Positions 5,454 through 5,909 of a stretch of DNA of 5,909 bases are shown here, one piece after another. The notes under the pieces are model-generated. The model made no database searches, had not been told where the DNA came from, and saw nothing but the letters and a program-made list of their open reading frames with translations. Position numbers and translations under genes: made by a program. Positions within the stretch are counted from its first letter, which is position 1. Each line of letters starts with the position of its first letter. Origin of the DNA: Acidobacteriota bacterium (GTDB lineage: Bacteria > Actinomycetota > Acidimicrobiia > Spongiisociales > UBA5794); assembly GCA_022574065.1 (NCBI GenBank), contig JACZST010000008.1, positions 1-5,909 of the forward strand, given 5' to 3'.

Positions 5454-5699
5454 TCACCCCCTCCATCGGCCGCCCGAGCCGATTGGTTGACTCAAACTGG
5501 TCGATCGACCTACTCGACGTCCGGCGCCGGTGGGGAGGGCAACACGCTCGACGAATCGCTCCAGCTGGGCGAGGGACCTCACCTCCTCCACCTCATCGCA
5601 CATATCGGCGTATGCGGCCATCACCGAATCTCCGGTATTCCAATACCGCTGCCGCTCCGGGTTGAGCCAGAACACCGCCCGTGCAGGATCGGCAATCGC
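5454..5699 (-). CDS. C-terminal part of a CoxE-like VWA protein, 5' part interrupted or lost
   Basis: The last 81 codons read AIADPARAVFWLNPE, then YWNTGDSVMAAYADMCDEV and SLAQLERFVERV. I recognise this as the conserved C-terminal end of the CoxE-like VWA (von Willebrand factor A) proteins found in actinobacteria, often encoded next to MoxR-type AAA ATPases. The family normally has several hundred residues, including a metal-binding VWA domain, and that part is not seen. Upstream of about 5699 similarity stops abruptly and GGAACT-type repeats begin. The frame nevertheless stays open through the repeats to the window edge, so either a repeat inserted in frame or this is a remnant of a broken gene. 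A GTG at 5675 would be the only nearby start and would give a 73-aa piece. The final 30 residues are low-complexity. Family recognition is by recall and is moderately sure. Confidence 0.6.
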   Translation of the reverse strand, partial: AIADPARAVFWLNPERQRYWNTGDSVMAAYADMCDEVEEVRSLAQLERFVERVALPTGAGRRVGRSTSLSQPIGSGGRWRG

Positions 5700-5806
5700 G
5701 GAACTGGAAAATTGGGATCTCGGAACTGAGAACTGGAAACGGCCGCCGGCCTCAGACCCCCAGTCAACTGGGAACTCGGGAACTTGGAACTGGGTAGCTC
5801 GGAAAC
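5700..5806. repeat. GGAACT-rich short repeat tract
   Basis: Copies of (G)GAACT occur at 5700, 5722, 5730, 5771, 5779 and 5786, with variants such as AACTGGG and GGAAACT at 5801, separated by irregular spacers. The tract has no coding character. It begins exactly where similarity of the VWA gene stops. It looks like a member of a dispersed, degenerating repeat family, but only this one copy is visible. Confidence 0.6.
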
Positions 5807-5807
5807 T

Positions 5808-5909
5808 CCGGTAACCCCACTCCCCGCTTTCGCCGGTAATCCCCCAAACGTGAACAGTCGCGCTGGGCTGCGACGCGGCAATAGCGGCGCGATGTTGCCT
5901 CCCCCTCAG
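5808..5909. other. Non-coding or repeat-derived flank at right edge
   Basis: I see no convincing gene here. CCGGTAACCCCAC (5808-5820) recurs as CCGGTAATCCCCC (5833-5845), a direct repeat with a 25-base period. The remainder is GC-rich without recognisable protein similarity in any frame. It probably belongs to the same repeat unit as the GGAACT tract, continuing beyond the window. Confidence 0.35.

Noticed and set aside
4917..5729. 270-aa plus-strand open frame
   Set aside because: It is opposite the receiver and VWA fragment and is Ser/Thr/Arg-rich antisense sequence with no domain.
5621..5881. 86-aa minus-strand open frame across the repeat
   Set aside because: It mostly translates the repeat tract (PSSKFPSSQ type) and is out of frame with the VWA sequence.
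5700..5909. CRISPR array
   Set aside because: Repeat units are 6-9 bases, irregularly spaced and imperfect, with no constant repeat-spacer period and no cas gene.

Overview
The window is high-GC DNA, probably from an actinobacterium. The housekeeping block (VWA fragment, receiver, M23 peptidase, nadD, rsfS) and the style of the conjugation genes would fit an Acidimicrobiia-like lineage, but that placement is inference. A tRNA-Ala gene near the middle divides the window into two parts.

The left part (1 to about 3440) looks like the integrase end of an integrated conjugative element. A leftward operon carries an unrecognised 118-aa gene, a TcpC-like (VirB8-like) transfer protein, an 83-aa double-membrane-segment protein in the tcpD position, and the first 84 residues of a TcpE-family protein cut by the window edge. 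This is the tcpC-tcpD-tcpE order of Gram-positive conjugation loci of the Clostridium pCW3 type. The next gene leftward, outside the window, would be expected to be the VirB4-like ATPase. Transcribed away from it to the right are a 66-aa AlpA/Xis-type winged-helix protein and a 381-aa tyrosine integrase with a complete catalytic set. The roughly 160 bp between the two transcription units hold repeated TGACAG half-sites lying over a possible promoter on each strand.

The junction is at tRNA-Ala(GGC), encoded on the minus strand at 3441-3517. Its 3' end points at the integrase stop codon only 18 bp away, which is the classic layout of a tRNA-targeting element. The attachment core should therefore lie in the 3' half of the tRNA, with the second copy beyond the left edge of the window.

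The right part (3518-5909) is a chromosomal minus-strand run. In transcription order it holds the C-terminal remnant of a CoxE-like VWA protein, a stand-alone CheY-like receiver, an M23-family LytM-like protein, nadD (NAD synthesis), rsfS (ribosome silencing) and the tRNA. nadD and rsfS are frequent neighbours in bacteria. The last 210 bases (5700-5909) contain a GGAACT-rich repeat tract that seems to interrupt the VWA gene.

Nothing here is clearly a new biological system. The parts most worth a second look are the compact end of a tcp-type conjugative element in this lineage, its symmetric control region, the 118-aa unknown, and the repeat-interrupted VWA gene.
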